From the NCBI RefSeq assembly GCF_031143425.1, contig NC_090444.1:61127533-61191532 (forward strand): a stretch of DNA of 64,000 nt. The letters are read 5' to 3'. A program made the translations under genes and the position numbers. The stretch's first letter is position 1. Each line of letters starts with the position of its first letter. Of the stretch, positions 13,629 to 25,699 are shown one piece after another. Under the pieces are notes generated by a model, which was given only the letters and a program-made list of their open reading frames with translations, had not been told where the DNA came from and did no database searches. The stretch comes from Pleurodeles waltl. Lineage: Eukaryota; Chordata; Amphibia; Caudata; Salamandridae.

Positions 13629-16600
13629 TATGAAGAAGCAGACAGGCGTAAGTCAGCCAAGCACTCACAGACTCTGTTGTACGAAGAAGCAGACAGACGT
13701 AAGTCAGCCAAGCGCTCACAGACTCTGTTGTATGAAGAAGCAGACAGGCGTAAGTCAGCCAAGTGCTCACAGACTCTGTTGTATGAAGAAGCAGACAAGT
13801 GTAGCTCAGCCAAGGGCTCAACGACTCTGTTGGATGAAGAAACAGACAAGTGTAAGTCAGCCAAGCGCTCACAGACTCTGTTGTATGAAGAAGCAGACGG
13901 GCATAAGGCAGCCAATCGCTCACAGACTCTGTTGTATGAAGAAGCAGACGGGCGTAAAGCAGCCAACCGCTCACAGACTCTGTTGTATGAAGAAGCAGAC
14001 AGGCGTAAGGCAGCTAAGCACTCACAGACTCTGTTGTATGAAGAAGCAGACAGGTGTAAGGCAGCCAAGCGCTCACAGACTCTGTTGTATGAAGAAGCAG
14101 ACAGGTGTAAGTCAGTCGTAAGTCAGCCAAGTGCTCACAGAATCTTGTATGAAAAGGCAGAGAGGCGTAAGGCAGCCAAGCGCTCTCAGACTGTGGTGGT
14201 TGGTAGTGTATGAAGACGAAGACAGGCGAAAGTCAGCCAAGCTCTCACAGTATCTGTTGTATGAAGAAGCAGACAGGCGAAAGTCAGCCAAGCGCTCACA
14301 GACTCTGTTGTATGAAGAAGCAGACAGGCGTAAGGCAGCCAAGCGCTCTCAGACTGTGTTGTATCAAGAAGCAGACAGGCTTAAGTCAGCCAAGCGATCA
14401 CAGACTCTGTTGTATGAAGAAGCAGACAGGCGTAAGGCAGCCAAGCGCTCACAGACTCTGTTGTACCAAGAAGCAGACAGGCGTAAGTCATCCAAGCGCT
14501 CACAGACTCTGTTGTATGAAGAAGCAGACAGGCGTAAGGCAGCCAAGCACTCACAGACTCTGTTGTATGAAGAAGCAGACAGGTGTAAGGCAGCCAAGCG
14601 CTCACAGACGCTGTTGTATGAAGAAGCAGACAGGTGTAAGTCAGTCGTAAGTCAGCCAAGTGGTCACAGAATCTGTTGTATGAAAAGGCAGACAGGCGTA
14701 AGGCAGCCAAGTGCTCTCAGACTGTGGTGGTTGGTAGTGTATGAAGACGAAGACAGGCGAAAGTCAGCCAAGCTTTCACAGTCTCTGTTGTATGAAGAAG
14801 CAGACAGGCGTAAGGCAGCCAAGCACTCTCAGACTGTGGAGGTTGGTAGTGTATGAAGCAGCAGACAGGCTTAAGTCAGTCAAGCGATCACAGACTCTGT
14901 TGTATGAAGAAGCAGACAGGCGTAAGGCAGCCAAGGACTCACAGACTCTATTGTATGAAGGAGCAGACAGGCGCAAGGCAAACAAGCACTCTTAGACTCT
15001 GTTGTATGAAGAAGCAGACAGGCGTAAGTCAGCCAAGCACTCACAGACTCTGTTGTACGAAGAAGCAGACAGACGTAAGTCAGCCAAGCGCTCACAGACT
15101 CTGTTGTATGAAGAAGCAGACAGGCGTAAGTCAGCCAAGTGCTCACAGACTCCTTTGTATGAAGAAGCAGACAAGTGTAGCTCAGCCAAGTGCTCAACGA
15201 CTCTGTTGGATGAAGAAACAGACAAGTGTAAGTCAGCCAAGCGCTCACAGACTCTGTTGTATGAAGAAGCAGACGGGCATAAGGCAGCCAATCGCTCACA
15301 GACTCTGTTGTATGAAGAAGCAGACGGGCGTAAAGCAGCCAACCGCTCACAGACTCTGTTGTATGAAGAAGCAGACAGGCGTAAGGCAGCTAAGCACTCA
15401 CAGACTCTGTTGTATGAAGAAGCAGACAGGTGTAAGGCAGCCAAGCACTCACAGACTCTGTTGTATGAAGATGAAGACAGGTGTAAGTCAGTCGTAAGTC
15501 AGCCAAGTGCTCACAGAATCTTGTATGAAAAGGCAGACAGGCGTAAGGCAGCCAAGCGCTCTCAGACTGTGGTGGTTGGTAGTGTATGAAGACGAAGACA
15601 GGCGAAAGTCAGCCAAGCTCTCACAGTATCTGTTGTATGAAGAAGCAGACAGGCGAAAGTCAGCCAAGCGCTCACAGACTCTGTTGTATGAAGAAGCAGA
15701 CAGGCGTAAGGCAGCCAAGCGCTCTCAGACTGTGTTGTATCAAGAAGCAGACAGGCTTAAGTCAGCCAAGCGATCACAGACTCTGTTGTATGAGGAAGCA
15801 GACAGGCGTAAGGCAGCCAAGCGCTCACAGACTCTGTTGTATGAAGAAGAAGACAGGCGTAAGGCAGCCAAGCGCTCACAGACTCTGTTGTATGAAGAAG
15901 CAGACAGGCATAAGGCAGCCAAGCGCTCACAGACTCTGTTGTATGAAGAAGTAGACAGGCATAAGGCAGCTAAGCACTCAAGGACTCTGTTGTATGAAGA
16001 AGCAGAGAGGCGTAAGGCAGCCAAGCACTCTCAGACTGTGGTGGTTGGTAGTGTATGAAGAAGCAGACAGGCAAAAGGGAGCCAAGCGCTCACAGACTCT
16101 GTTGTATGAAGAAGCAGACAGGCATAAGGCAGCCAAGCGCTCACAGACTCTGTTGTATGAAGAAGCAGACGGGCGTAAGGCAGCCAAGCGCTCACAGACT
16201 CTGTTGTATGAAGAAGCAGACGGGCGTAAGGCAGTCAAGCGCTCACAGACTCTGTTGTATGAAGAAGCAGACGGGCGTAAGGAAGCCAATCGCTCACAGA
16301 CTCTGTTGTAAGAAGAAGCAGACAGGCATAAGGCAGCCAAGCCCTCACAGACTCTGTTGTATGAAGAAGCAGATAGGCGTAAGGCAGCCAAGCGCTCACA
16401 GACTCTGTTGTATGAAGAAGCAGACGGGCGTAAGGCAGCCAAGCCGTCACAGACTCTGTTGTATGAAGAAGCAGAAGGGCGTAAGACAGCCAAGCACTCA
16501 CAGACTCTGTTGTATGAAGAAGCAGACGGGCGTAAGGCAGCCAAGCGCTCACAGACTCTGTTGTATGAAGAAGCAGACAGGCATAAGGCAGCCAAGCGCT

Positions 16601-19600
16601 CACAGACTCTGTTGTATGAAGAAGCAGACGGGCGTAAGGCAGCCAAGCGCTCACAGACTCTGTTGTATGAAGAAGCAGACAGGCATAAGGCAGCCAAGCA
16701 CTCAAGGACTCTGTTGTATGAAGAAGTAGAGAGGCGTAAGGCAGCCAAGCACTCTCAGACTGTGGTGGTTGGTAGTGTATGAAGAAGCAGACAGGTGTAA
16801 GGGAGCCAAGCGCTCACAGACTCTGTTGTATGAAGAAGCAGACAGGCATAAGGCAGCCAAGCGCTCACACACTCTGTTGTATGAAGAAGCAGACAGGCAT
16901 AAGGCAGCCAAGCGCTCACAGACTCTGTTGTATGAAGAAGCAGACGGGTGTAAGGCAGCCAAGCGCTCACAGACTCTGTTGTATGAAGAAGCAGACGCCA
17001 TAAGGCAGCCAAGCGCTCACAGACTCTGTTGTATGAAGAAGCAGACGGGCGTAAGGCAGCCAAGGGCTCACAGACTCTGTTGTATGAAGAAGCAGACAGG
17101 CGCAAAGCAAACAAGCGCTCACAGACTCTGTTGTATGAAGAAGCAGACGGGCGTAACGCAGCCAAGGGCTCACAGACTCTGTTGTATGAAGAAGCAGACA
17201 GGCGCAAAGCAAACAAGCGCTCACAGACTCTGTTGTATGAAGAAGCAGACAGGTGTAAGTCAGCCAAGGACTCACAGACTCTGTTGAATGAAGAAGCAGA
17301 CAGGCGTAAGTCAGCCAAGTGCTCACAGACTCTGTTGTATGAAGAAGCAGACAAGTGTAGGTCAGCCAAGTGCTCAGCAACTCTGTTGCATGAAGAAGCA
17401 GACAAGTGTAAGTCAGCCAAGCGCTCACAGACTCTGTTGTATGAAGAAGCAGATGGGCATAAGGCAGCCAAGCGCTCACAGACTCTGTTGTATGAAGAAG
17501 CAGACGGGCTTAAGGCAGCCAAGCGCTCACAGACTCTGTTGTATGAAGAAGCATACAGGCATAAGGCAGCCAAGGGCTCACAGACTCTGTTGTATGAAGA
17601 AGCAAAGAGGCGTAAGGCAGCTAAGCACTCACAGACTCTATTGTATGAAGAAGGAGACAGGTGTAAGGCAGCCAAGCGCTCACAGACTCTGTTGTATGAA
17701 GAAGCAGACAGGTGTAAGTCAGTCTTAAGTCAGCCAAGTGCTCACAGAATCTGTTGTATGAAAAGGCAGACAGGCGTAAGGCAGCCAAGCGCTCTCAGAC
17801 TCTGGTAGTTGGTAGTGTATGAAGAAGCAGACAGGCGTAAGGGAGCCAAGCGCTCACAGACTCTGTTGTATGAAGAAGCAGACACCATAAGGCAGCCAAG
17901 CGCTCACAGACTCTGTTGTATGAAGAAGCAGACGGGCGTAAGGCAGCCAAGGGCTCACAGACTCTGTTGTATGAAGAAGCAGACAGGCGCAAAGCAAACA
18001 AGCGCTCACAGACTCTGTTGTATGAAGAAGCAGACAGGCGTAAGGCAGCTAAGCACTCACAGACTCTGTTGTATGAAGAAGCAGACAGGTGTAAGGCAGC
18101 CAAGCGCTCACACACGCTGTTGTATGAAGAAGCAGACAGGTGTAAGTCAGCCAAGGACTCACAGACTCTGTTGAATGAAGAAGCAGACAGGCGTAAGTCA
18201 GCCAAGTGCTCACAGACTCTGTTGTATGAAGAAGCAGACAAGTGTAGGTCAGCCAAGTGCTCAGCAACTCTGTTGCATGAAGAAGCAGACAAGTGTAAGT
18301 CAGCCAAGCGCTCACAGACTCTGTTGTATGAAGAAGCAGATGGGCATAAGGCAGCCAAGCGCTCACAGACTCTGTTGTATGAAGAAGCAGACGGGCTTAA
18401 GGCAGCCAAGCGCTCACAGACTCTGTTGTATGAAGAAGCATACAGGCATAAGGCAGCCAAGGGCTCACAGACTCTGTTGTATGAAGAAGCAAAGAGGCGT
18501 AAGGCAGCTAAGCACTCACAGACTCTATTGTATGAAGAAGGAGACAGGTGTAAGGCAGCCAAGCGCTCACAGACTCTGTTGTATGAAGAAGCAGACAGGT
18601 GTAAGTCAGTCTTAAGTCAGCCAAGTGCTCACAGAATCTGTTGTATGAAAAGGCAGACAGGCGCAAGGCAGCCAAGCGCTCTCAGACTCTGGTAGTTGGT
18701 AGTGTATGAAGAAGCAGACAGGCGTAAGGGAGCCAAGCGCTCACAGACTCTGTTGTATGAAGAAGCAGACAGGCATAAGGCAGCCAAGCGCTCACAGACT
18801 CTGTTGTATGAAGAAGCAGACAGGTGTAAGTCAGTCGTAAGTCAGCAAAGTGCTCACAGAATCTGTTGTATGAAAAGGCAGACAGGCGTAAGGCAGCCAA
18901 GCGCTCCCAGACTGTGGTGGTTGGTAGTGTATGAAGAAGCAGACAGGCGTAAGGCAGCCAAGCGCTCTCAGACTGTGTTGTATCAAGAAGCAGACAGGCT
19001 TAAGTCAGCCAAGGACTCACAGACTCTGTTGTATCAAGAAGCAGACGGGGTAAGGCAGCCAAGCGCTCACAGACTCTGTTGTATGAGGAAGCAGACGGGG
19101 GTAAGGCAGCCAAGCGCTCACAGACTCTGTTGTATGAAGAAGCAGACAGGCATAAGGCAGCCAAGCGCTCACAGACTCTGTTGTATGAAGAAGCAGATGG
19201 GTGTAAGGCAGCCAAGCGCTCAAGGACTCTGTTGTATGAAGAAGCAGACAGGCGTAAGGCAGCCAAGCACTCTCAGACTGTGGTGGTTGGTAGTGTATGA
19301 AGAAGCAGACAGGTGTAAGGGAGCCAAGCGCTCACAGACTCTGTTGTATGAAGAAGCAGACAGGCATAAGGCAGCCAAGCGCTCAGAGACTCTGTTGTAT
19401 GAAGAAGCAGACAGGCGTAAGGCAGCCAAGCGCTCACAGACTCTGTTGTATGAAGAAGCAGACGGGCGTAAGGCAGCCAAGCGCTCACAGACTCTGTTGT
19501 CTGAAGAAGCAGACGAGCGTAAGGCAGCCAAGCGCTCACAGACTCTGTTGTATGAAGAAGCAGACAGGCATAAGGCAGCCAAGCGCTCACAGACTCTGTT

Positions 19601-22600
19601 GTATGAAGAAGCAGAGAGGCGTGAGGGAGCCAAGCACTCTCAGACTGTGGTGGTTGGTAGTGTATGAAGAAGCAGACAGGCGTGAGGGAGCCAAGCGCTC
19701 ACAGACTCTGTTGTATGAAGAAGCAGACAGGCGCAAGGCAAACAAGCGCTCACAGACTCTGTTGTATGAAGAAGCAGACAGGCGTAAGGCAGCTAAGCAC
19801 TCACAGACTCTGTTGTATGAAGAAGCAGACAGGTGTAAGGCAGCCAAGCGCTCACACACGCTGTTGTATGAAGAAGCAGACAGGTGTAAGTCAGCCAAGG
19901 ACTCACAGACTCTGTTGAATGAAGAAGCAGACAGGCGTAAGTCAGCCAAGTGCTCACAGACTCTGTTGTATGAAGAAGCAGACAAGTGTAGGTCAGCCAA
20001 GTGCTCAGCAACTCTGTTGCATGAAGAAACAGACAAGTGTAAGTCAGCCAAGCGCTCACAGACTCTGTTGTATGAAGAAGCAGATGGGCATAAGGCAGCC
20101 AAGCGCTCACAGACTCTGTTGTATGAAGAAGCAGACGGGCTTAAGGCAGCCAAGCGCTCACAGACTTTGTTGTATGAAGAAGCATACAGGCATAAGGCAG
20201 CCAAGGGCTCACAGACTCTGTTGTATGAAGAAGCAAAGAGGCGTAAGGCAGCTAAGCACTCACAGACTCTATTGTATGAAGAAGGAGACAGGTGTAAGGC
20301 AGCCAAGCGCTCACAGACTCTGTTGTATGAAGAAGCAGACAGGTGTAAGTCAGTCGTAAGTCAGCCAAGTGCTCACAGAATCTGTTGTATGAAAAGGCAG
20401 ACAGGCGTAAGGCAGCCAAGCGCTCTCAGACTCTGGTATTTGGTAGTGTATGAAGAAGCAGACAGGCGTAAGGGAGCCAAGCGCTCACAGACTCTGTTGT
20501 ATGAAGAAGCAGACAGGCATAAGGCAGCCAAGCGCTCACAGACTCTGTTGTATGAAGAAGCAGACAGGTGTAAGTCAGTCGTAAGTCAGCAAAGTGCTCA
20601 CAGAATCTGTTGTATGAAAAGGCAGACAGGCGTAAGGCAGCCAAGCGCTCCCAGACTGTGGTGGTTGGTAGTGTATGAAGAAGCAGACAGGTGTAAGGCA
20701 GCCAAGCGCTCTCAGACTGTGTTGTATCAAGAAGCAGACAGGCTTAAGTCAGCCAAGGACTCACAGACTCTGTTGTATGAAGAAGCAGACGGGGTAAGGC
20801 AGCCAAGCGCTCACAGACTCTGTTGTATGAGGAAGCAGACGGGGGTAAGGAAGCCAAGCGCTCACAGACTCTGTTGTATGAAGAAGCAGACAGGCATAAG
20901 GCAGCCAAGCGCTCACACACTCTGTTGTATGAAGAAGCAGACAGGCATAAGGCAGCCAAGCGCTCACAGACTCTGTTGTATGAGGAAGCAGACGGGGGTA
21001 AGGAAGCCAAGCGCTCACAGACTCTGTTGTATGAAGAAGCAGACAGGCATAAGGCAGCCAAGCGCTCACAGACTCTGTTGTATGAAGAAGCAGATGGGCG
21101 TAAGGCAGCCAAGCGCTCAAGGACTCTGTTGTATGAAGAAGCAGACAGGCGTAAGGCAGCCAAGCACTCTCAGACTGTGGTGGTTGGTAGTGTATGAAGA
21201 AGCAGACAGGTGTAAGGGAGCCAAGCGCTCACAGACTCTGTTGTATGAAGAAGCAGACAGGCATAAGGCAGCCAAGCGCTCACAGACTCTGTTGTATGAA
21301 GAAGCAGACAGGCGTAAGGCAGCCAAGCGCTCACAGACTCTGTTGTATGAAGAAGCAGACGGGCGTAAGGCAGCCAAGCGCTCACAGACCTGTTGTCTGA
21401 AGAAGCAGACGAGCGTAAGGCAGCCAAGCGCTCACAGACTCTGTTGTATGAAGAAGCAGACAGGCATAAGGCAGCCAAGCGCTCACAGACTCTGTTGTAT
21501 GAAGAAGCAGATGGGCGTAAGGCAGCCAAGCGCTCAAGGACTCTGTTGTATGAAGAAGCAGACAGGCGTAAGGCAGCCAAGCACTCTCAGACTGTGGTGG
21601 TTGGTAGTGTATGAAGAAGCAGACAGGTGTAAGGGAGCCAAGCGCTCACAGACTCTGTTGTATGAAGAAGCAGACGGGCATAAGGCAGCCAATCGCTCAC
21701 AGACTCTGTTGTATGAAGAAGCAGACAGGCGTAAGGCAGCTAAGCACTCACAGACTCTGTTGTATGAAGAAGCAGACAGGTGTAAGGCAGCCAAGCGCTC
21801 ACAGACTCTGTTGTATGAAGAAGCAGACAGGTGTAAGTCAGTCGTAAGTCAGCCAAGTGCTCACAGAATCTTGTATGAAAAGGCAGACAGGCGTAAGGCA
21901 GCCAAGCGCTCTCAGACTGTGGTGGTTGGTAGTGTATGAAGACGAAGACAGGCGAAAGTCAGCCAAGCTCTCACAGTATCTGTTGTATGAAGAAGCAGAC
22001 AGGCGAAAGTCAGCGAAGCGCTCACAGACTCTGTTGTATGAAGAAGCAGACAGGCGTAAGGCAGCCAAGCGCTCTCAGACTGTGTTGTATCAAGAAGCAG
22101 ACAGGCTTAAGTCAGCCAAGCGATCACACACTCTGTTGTATGAGGAAGCAGACAGGCGTAAGGCAGCCAAGCGCTCACAGACTCTGTTGTACCAAGAAGC
22201 AGACAGGCGTAAGTCATCCAAGCGCTCACAGACTCTGTTGTATGAAGAAGCAGACAGGCGTAAATCAGCCAAGTGCTCACAGACTCTGTTGTATGAAGAA
22301 GCAGACAAGTGTAGGTCAGCCAAGTGCTCAGCGACTCTGTTGCATGAAGAAACAGACAAGTGTAAGTCAGCCAAGCGCTCACAGACTCTGTTGTATGAAG
22401 AAGCAGACAGGTGTAAGGCAGCCAAGAGCTCTCAGACTGTGGTGGTTGGTAGTGTATGACGAATCAGACAGGCGTAAGGTACCCAAGGGCTCACAGACTC
22501 TGTTGTATGAAGAAGCAGACGGGCGTAAGTCAGCCAAGCGCTCACAGACTCTATTGGTTGGGTCTATGAAGAAGCAGACAGTGATGAGGCAGCAAAGCAC

Positions 22601-24460
22601 TCACAGACTCTGTTGTATGAAGAAGCAGACAGTCGTAAGTCAATTGTAAGTAAGCCAAGCACTCACAGACTCTGTTGTATGAAGAAGCAGACAGGCGTAA
22701 GTCAGCCAAGCACTCACAGAATCTTTTGTCTGAAGAAACAGACAGGCGTAAGGCAGCCAAGCGCTCACATACTCTGTTGTGTGAAGAAGCAGAGAGGCGT
22801 AAGGCAGCCAAGCACTCTCAGACTGTGGTGGTTGGTAGTGTATGAAGAAGCAGACAGGCGTAGGGCAGCCAGGCGCTCACAGACTCTGTTGTATGAAGAA
22901 GCAGGCAGGCATAAGTCAGCCAAGCGCTCACAGTCTCTGTTGTATGAAGAAGCAGACAGGCGTAAGTCAGCCAAGCGCTCACATACTCTGTTGTATGAAG
23001 AAGCAGAGCTGCGTAAGGCAGCCAAGCACTCTCAGACTGTGGTGGTTGGTAGTGTATGAAGAAGCAGACAGGCGTAAGGCAGCCAAGGGCTCACAGACTC
23101 TGTTGTATGAAGAAGCAGACAGGCACAAGGCAGCCAAGCGCTCACAGACTCTGTTGTATGACGAATCAGACAGGCGTAAGGTACCCAAGGGCTCACAGAC
23201 TCTGTTGTATGAAGAAGCAGAAGGGCGTAAGTCAGCCAAGCGCTCACAGACTCTATTGGTTGGGTCTATGAAGAAGCAGACAGTGATGAGGCAGCAAAGC
23301 ACTCACAGACTCTGTTGTATGAAGAAGCAGACAGGCGTAAGTCAATAGTAAGTAAGCCAAGCACTCACAGACTCTGTTGTATGAAGAAGCAGACAGGCGT
23401 AAGTCAGCCAAGCACTCACAGAATCTTTTGTATGAAGAAGCAGACAGGCGTAAGGCAGCCAAGCGTTCACATACTCTGTTGTGTGAAGAAGCAGAGAGGC
23501 GTAAGGCAGCCAAGCACTCTCAGACTGTGGTGGTTGGTAGTGTATGAAGAAGCAGACAGGCGTAGGGTAGCCAAGCGCTCACAGACTCTGTTGTATGAAG
23601 AAGCAGGCAGGCGTAAGTCAGCCAAGCGCTCACAGTCTCTGTTGTATGAAGAAGCAGACATGCGTAAGTCAGCCAAGCGCTCACATACTCTGTTGTATGA
23701 AGAAGTAGAGCTGCGTAAGGCAGCCAAGCACTCTCAGACTGTGGTGGTTGGTAGTGTATGAAGAAGCAGACAGGTCGTAAGGCAGCCAAGGGCTCACAGA
23801 CTCTGTTGTATGAAGAAGCAGACAGGCATAAGGCAGCCAAGCGCTCACAGACTCTGTTGTATGAAGAAGCAGATGGGCGTAAGGCAGCCAAGCGCTCACA
23901 GACTCTCTTGTCTGAAGAAGCAGACGAGCGTAAGGCAGCCAAGCGCTCACAGACTCTGTTGTATGAAGAAGCAAAGAGGCGTGAGGGAGCTAAGCAGTCT
24001 CAGACTGTGGTGGTTGGTAGTGTATGAAGAAGCAGACAGGCGTGAGGGAGCCAAGCGCTCACAGACGCTGTTGTATGAAGAAGCAGACAGGTGTAAGTCA
24101 GTCGTAAGTCAGCCAAGTGCTCACAGAATCTGTTGTATGAAAAGGCAGACAGGCGTAAGGCAGCCAAGCGCTCTCAGACTGTGGTGGTTGGTAGTGTATG
24201 AAGACGAAGACAGGCGAAAGTCAGCCAAGCTTTCACAGTCTCTGTTGTATGAAGAAGCAGACAGGCGTAAGGCAGCCAAGCACTCTCAGACTGTGGTGGT
24301 TGGTAGTGTATGAAGCAGCAGACAGGCTTAAGTCAGTCAAGCGATCACAGACTCTGTTGTATGAAGAAGCAGACAGGCGTAAGGCAGCCAAGGACTCACA
24401 GACTCTATTGTATGAAGAAGCAGACAGGCGCAAGGCAAACAAGCACTCTTAGACTCTGTT
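13629..24460. repeat. Satellite higher-order repeat, copy B (~10.8 kb)
   Basis: This is the second copy of the ~10.7 kb higher-order unit and contains about 200 monomers. It differs from copy A by scattered single-base changes, by three extra 51-bp monomers near 20.9 kb, and by one base near 23.4 kb. The same phase continues beyond 24,460 to about 25,200, where the match to copy A breaks. Near-identity over 10 kb suggests recent large-scale unequal exchange or amplification. An assembly-level duplication cannot be excluded from sequence alone. Confidence 0.85.
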
Positions 24461-25699
24461 ATATGAAGAAGCAGACAGGCGTAAGTCAGCCAAGCACTCA
24501 CAGACTCTGTTGTACGAAGAAGCAGACAGACATAAGTCAGCCAAGCGCTCACAGACTCTGTTGTATGAAGAAGCAGACAGGCGTAAGTCAGCCAAGTGCT
24601 CACAGACTCTGTTGTATGAAGAAGCAGACAAGTGTAGCTCAGCCAAGGGCTCAACGACTCTGTTGGATGAAGAAACAGACAAGTGTAAGTCAGCCAAGCG
24701 CTCACAGACTCTGTTGTATGAAGAAGCAGACGGGCATAAGGCAGCCAATCGCTCACAGACTCTGTTGTATGAAGAAGCAGACGGGCGTAAAGCAGCCAAC
24801 CGCTCACAGACTCTGTTGTATGAAGAAGCAGACAGGCGTAAGGCAGCTAAGCACTCACAGACTCTGTTGTATGAAGAAGCAGACAGGTGTAAGGCAGCCA
24901 AGCGCTCACAGACTCTGTTGTATGAAGAAGCAGACAGGTGTAAGTCAGTCGTAAGTCAGCCAAGTGCTCACAGAATCTTGTATGAAAAGGCAGAGAGGCG
25001 TAAGGCAGCCAAGCGCTCTCAGACTGTGGTGGTTGGTAGTGTATGAAGACGAAGACAGGCGAAAGTCAGCCAAGCTCTCACAGTATCTGTTGTATGAAGA
25101 AGCAGACAGGCGAAAGTCAGCCAAGCGCTCACAGACTCTGTTGTATGAAGAAGCAGACAGGCGTAAGGCAGCCAAGCGCTCTCAGACTGTGTTGTATCAA
25201 GAAGCAGACAGGCTTAAGTCAGCCAAGCGATCACAGACTCTGTTGTATGAAGAAACAGACAAGTGTAAGTCAGCCAAGCGCTCACAGACTCTGTTGTATG
25301 AAGAAGCAGACGGGCATAAGGCAGCCAATCGCTCACAGACTCTGTTGTATGAAGAAGCAGACGGGCGTAAAGCAGCCAACCGCTCACAGACTCTGTTGTA
25401 TGAAGAAGCAGACAGGCGTAAGGCAGCTAAGCACTCACAGACTCTGTTGTATGAAGAAGCAGACAGGTGTAAGGCAGCCAAGCGCTCACAGACTCTGTTG
25501 TACCAAGAAGCAGACAGGCGTAAGTCATCCAAGCGCTCACAGACTCTGTTGTATGAAGAAGCAGACAGGCGTAAGTCAGCCAAGTGCTCACAGACTCTGT
25601 TGCATGAAGAAACAGACAAGTGTAAGTCAGCCAAGCGCTCACAGACTCTGTTGTATGAAGAAGCAGACAGGTGTAAGGCAGCCAAGAGCTCTCAGACTT

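Noticed and set aside
19297..21939. 880-codon ORF in the satellite as a gene
   Set aside because: It is composed of 17-residue repeats in two alternating frames of a 51-bp monomer. Equally long ORFs run in other frames and on the minus strand. No start context, domain or frame-specific conservation is visible.
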